A stretch of 64,000 bases of DNA from Albifimbria verrucaria (lineage: Eukaryota > Ascomycota > Sordariomycetes > Hypocreales > Stachybotryaceae). Under the pieces are notes generated by a model, which saw only the letters and a program-made list of their open reading frames with translations, did no database searches and was not told where the DNA came from. This document shows positions 61,354 to 64,000 of this stretch, piece by piece. The stretch lies in contig JAHREC010000018.1 of NCBI GenBank assembly GCA_020081605.1, positions 5,394,001 to 5,458,000 on the forward strand, written 5' to 3'. The first letter of the stretch is position 1; each line of letters begins with the position of its first letter. Made by a program: the position numbers and the translations under genes.

Positions 61354-63063
61354 ATTTTATTCTACAGGACTGGATACATATGGGCCAAGGCGTTGGGTTA
61401 TTTGAAAGCGTATTATGGAGCGATATACCCAATCATCACTTTTACCATATTAATGGGCAATTTTACTTCTATTGGCAATTTTGATGATATTACCACGTGA
61501 ATGTTATGAAGCGTTTTTGGTTTATGTAGTACAATTGCGGTGACCGTAACGGATATTGAAAATAAGTAGTTGCTGTAAAGCCTCGCTCATACTATGCACA
61601 ACTTGGTATTTGGTTTCCAGCCATGGAGGCATTGTTTCGTTTTTCTCGTGTACTGCATTCACTACGGCTGTCTCGGTGAACCCTCGGGGTCAAACGACAG
61701 CAAATCAAGCTGGCCGGTCTATGTATTGATTACCGGAAGTGCAGACGCAAAAGCATCGCCATCCGGGGCTTTGAAGGGGTTACAGCCTCCCGCAGTGCTG
61801 AAGATTTCGGTGGTTCCAGAACAAACTACTATTACGAAACCACAAGAGACTGTATGTGAGGCCGTGACTACCGTTGGGTTCTTGCGATCAAAAGCTGCAG
61901 CGTGTAGAGCAGGCTGCCACCTCGCTTATGCAGTTGGTTCTGCTCCCAACCAACATTCAAATGCATGAGGCCAATAAGATCTCATGACTTAGATTGCTAA
62001 ACTAGGTGGCCTCGGTTGGTGATGAGCATGGAGTTTTGAGCAAGGGTATGGAGATGATGCGATCTTAGGACTAACAATATGAACTCGATTGTGCATGGCA
62101 TCTTCGATGTTTACCTTGCCATGGGCTGAAAAAGCAAGACCAGAACCATGGTTGCTTTTTAGCACTAAGTCAAGCAAGCTGGTATCTGTTGAAACGCAGA
62201 GACACTACTGACGCAACTGTGAGCTGAGGGATATGAGCGTCGTCTACTGGCTGGGGAAAAGTGCACATCGGGCTCGAACAACGATTAGTGCTTTGAAGAG
62301 GGAATGGTCGGTCAGCCTCTGAGACGTGGCGAAGCATTGCGTGGTAACGTTGGAAACCATAGATATCGTGATCGCCTTCATGTTGACTTTGCCGGCGTTT
62401 CTCACGGCAACGAGGCACATCTCGAAAATCAATCAGGCATCGAATGTGCTTTGCGCAAACAGGCTCGCAGCATCAGGCTGTCGGGGAACAGGCGGGCCGC
62501 TTGCATGGTCCAAGGAACATTAGGCAAACTTGAGTCACATTCAAGGGCTGGGGTGCATCTGGGCTTGGCCCTGGTGAGAATGCATGTAACAGCATATACC
62601 TCACCGCCTTGAGGAAATGAGAGGTGGGCATGGCTTAGAGGGAGGGCAGCTTTGCTTGTGTGGGCTGGGATGCGGAGGATGGTTTCAACAGAGCCTCACT
62701 AAACGCCCTTCCAGGAAAGCTCTAGAAACGGCGTTAGGGAATTTGGAAACAGGCAAGGTATTACAAGCACGACACGTGAATGAGATGAATGGGCATTAGA
62801 GGCTGCCACGTTGGTCTGATCAACCTCTGGGGTGCAGTTATCAGGCTTCCGCCCAAAGAGGGCTGAGGCAGCACAGCCTCACTTCTAATCTCTCTGCCCC
62901 AGGAGCCCAGGCTCGCGTTCACATTTTGCCTCATTGTTCAGACTTTGACAATAAATCGAGCTTGCCGGCAAAGACCTGGTGAAATAGTGTATAAATCGCT
63001 TGCTCGTTGGATTGAGACATGCGCAGTCTTGCATAGTGGTTGTGTATTGTCATTCACAAGAAA
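61354..63063. other. Intergenic region upstream of the right-edge gene
   Basis: About 1.7 kb holding the 3' flank of the 7TM-MFS gene and the promoter of a gene starting near 63064. A 124-codon frame at 61594-61968 has no family similarity or start context that I trust. Confidence 0.45.
62990..62996 (+). promoter_or_regulatory. TATA box for the right-edge gene
   Basis: TATAAAT lies 68 bp upstream of the doubled ATG at 63064, and the start context is AAAATG. This supports a transcribed gene at the window edge. Confidence 0.45.
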
Positions 63064-64000
63064 ATGATGTGGCCACCTAGGAAACGATCTAGACACCATT
63101 CAGAGTCTCTGCTTCAAGAGTATCAGGAGATGGCTCGCAAGAACCAACAGATCTTGTCCTACCTGACAGATATCAATTGCCTGGTCACGAGGACCATGGC
63201 TGGGACTCGAGTTGTATGACTCTTGGCATCGGAGCGGAGTCGACAATTATTCTTTTCGTACGTGCTGACCTGAGAGTTGCCCTGATTAAACACCGCTCCA
63301 AGAGTTAACCAAGACTATAGGAGATCCCAAGGAGACTTTGAAGGCCATGGTGATAATCATAACAATACAAACCTCCAAAATCTCGCCATACATCTCTGCG
63401 CCGCTGCCTGTACAAAATCATTCAAGACTGTTTAACCTGAGCAACCCATTCACGACCTACGACTTCTCCAACAGGCCGATAAAAAGCATGCCACACACTG
63501 CAAAGCCAATCAATACATTAAATCCAGGAATTGTCCTCGACATGTCCTGCTTAACAAACCATACAGGCTCTCGCCTGACTAATGACGAGCTATGGGTCGA
63601 TGACCTAGGTCTAATGCCAGGCTCCAACAGCGCGCCCCGTCAGAACTCTCGCCTTCGCTCGGCTTTGGAGAGCTACACTTGGGGTCAAGCCCAAAGGATA
63701 CTGAGCATACCCTGTTTGGGGCAGGAGGGCTTGGGCTGGCTGTCCCATGTCAAAATCAACATTCTCCAGCATTGCAGACGGAGACGTCGTATAGTCCTTC
63801 GGATAATAGGGTGCCTCTCTCAAATGAATGCCTCTCGCCGTATTCAACTTCAACAGGTCTTTCGTGGTCGTACGTGAGTTCTTCTGAAGGGGCTGGATTC
63901 GAAGAGGCATCAAAAGATGCGTGGGATATCACTGAAGCTGATTTGGACTCGAACATTGGCTGGCCAAACAGTCCAGTAGCACCACAATATCCTCAAATCA
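63064..64000 (+). CDS. Unrecognised gene, partial at the right edge
   Basis: Probable start of a protein-coding gene cut by the window end. The first frame begins MMWPPRKRSRHHSESLLQEY and continues with a polar, helical segment. An intron with acceptor CTATAG near 63320 is plausible. From about 63603 to the end one frame stays open and reads as a Ser/Pro-rich, acidic sequence (SWSYVSSSEGAGFEEASKDA, DITEADLDSNIGWPNSP). I could not join the pieces with confidence, and at least one single-base loss seems to be involved. No domain recognised; a nuclear or regulatory protein is possible from the basic start and acidic tail, but this is a guess. Confidence 0.4.

Noticed and set aside
61594..61968. 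Possible small secreted protein of 124 residues
   Set aside because: Weak hydrophobic start without a clear cleavage site, ordinary composition, and no TATA or splice support; length is within chance expectation.

Overview
The window is chromosomal DNA of a filamentous ascomycete (Pezizomycotina). The evidence is short GT-AG introns (about 44-80 bp) with CTAAC-like branch sites, pyrimidine-rich promoters, and fungal-type genes: a tunnel-type mRNA 5'-triphosphatase, JIP5, a MUP1-type permease, a DUF3433 protein, a WSC-domain wall protein and a PTH11-like rhodopsin-fold receptor. Sordariomycetes is my best guess for the class, but I cannot prove it from this sequence. I found no tRNA, rRNA, CRISPR array or intact transposon.

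Layout: (1) 0.5-8 kb: a GPI-anchored surface protein (choice-of-anchor L, WSC and His-rich repeats) divergent from a secreted serine carboxypeptidase. (2) 9.6-20 kb: housekeeping genes for mitochondrial sulfite oxidase, proteasome subunit Rpn2 and mRNA 5'-triphosphatase Cet1. (3) 21-34.9 kb: a methionine/amino-acid permease, an unknown 811-residue protein, an NCS2 purine permease, JIP5 and a LaeA-like methyltransferase. (4) 37-42 kb: PHS1 dehydratase, a small cupin protein and an ankyrin protein. (5) 42.9-61.4 kb: a transport-rich block with an intron-dense sugar-porter-like MFS gene, a 1298-residue DUF3433 membrane protein, a DHA-type MFS, a second sugar porter, and a 949-residue protein that appears to join a fungal rhodopsin-type 7TM domain to a fucose-permease-type MFS domain. 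A further gene seems to start at 63064 and run off the right edge.

The 7TM-MFS gene (58434-61353) is the most unusual biology here. One open frame runs from the receptor half, through a linker of about 120 residues, into the transporter half. This is what a one-chain sensor-transporter would look like.

Technical caution: 15 of the 18 complete genes carry one or more reading-frame breaks, 43 by my count. Each is repaired by adding back one base, usually in a C/G mononucleotide run. After adding those bases and removing introns, the coding length divides by three in every gene where I summed it (17 of 18; I did not sum the twelve-intron MFS gene). Breaks all in one direction, in conserved single-copy genes, point to uncorrected sequencing deletions and not to pseudogenes. 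I have therefore called the genes as functional and noted the breaks in each entry.
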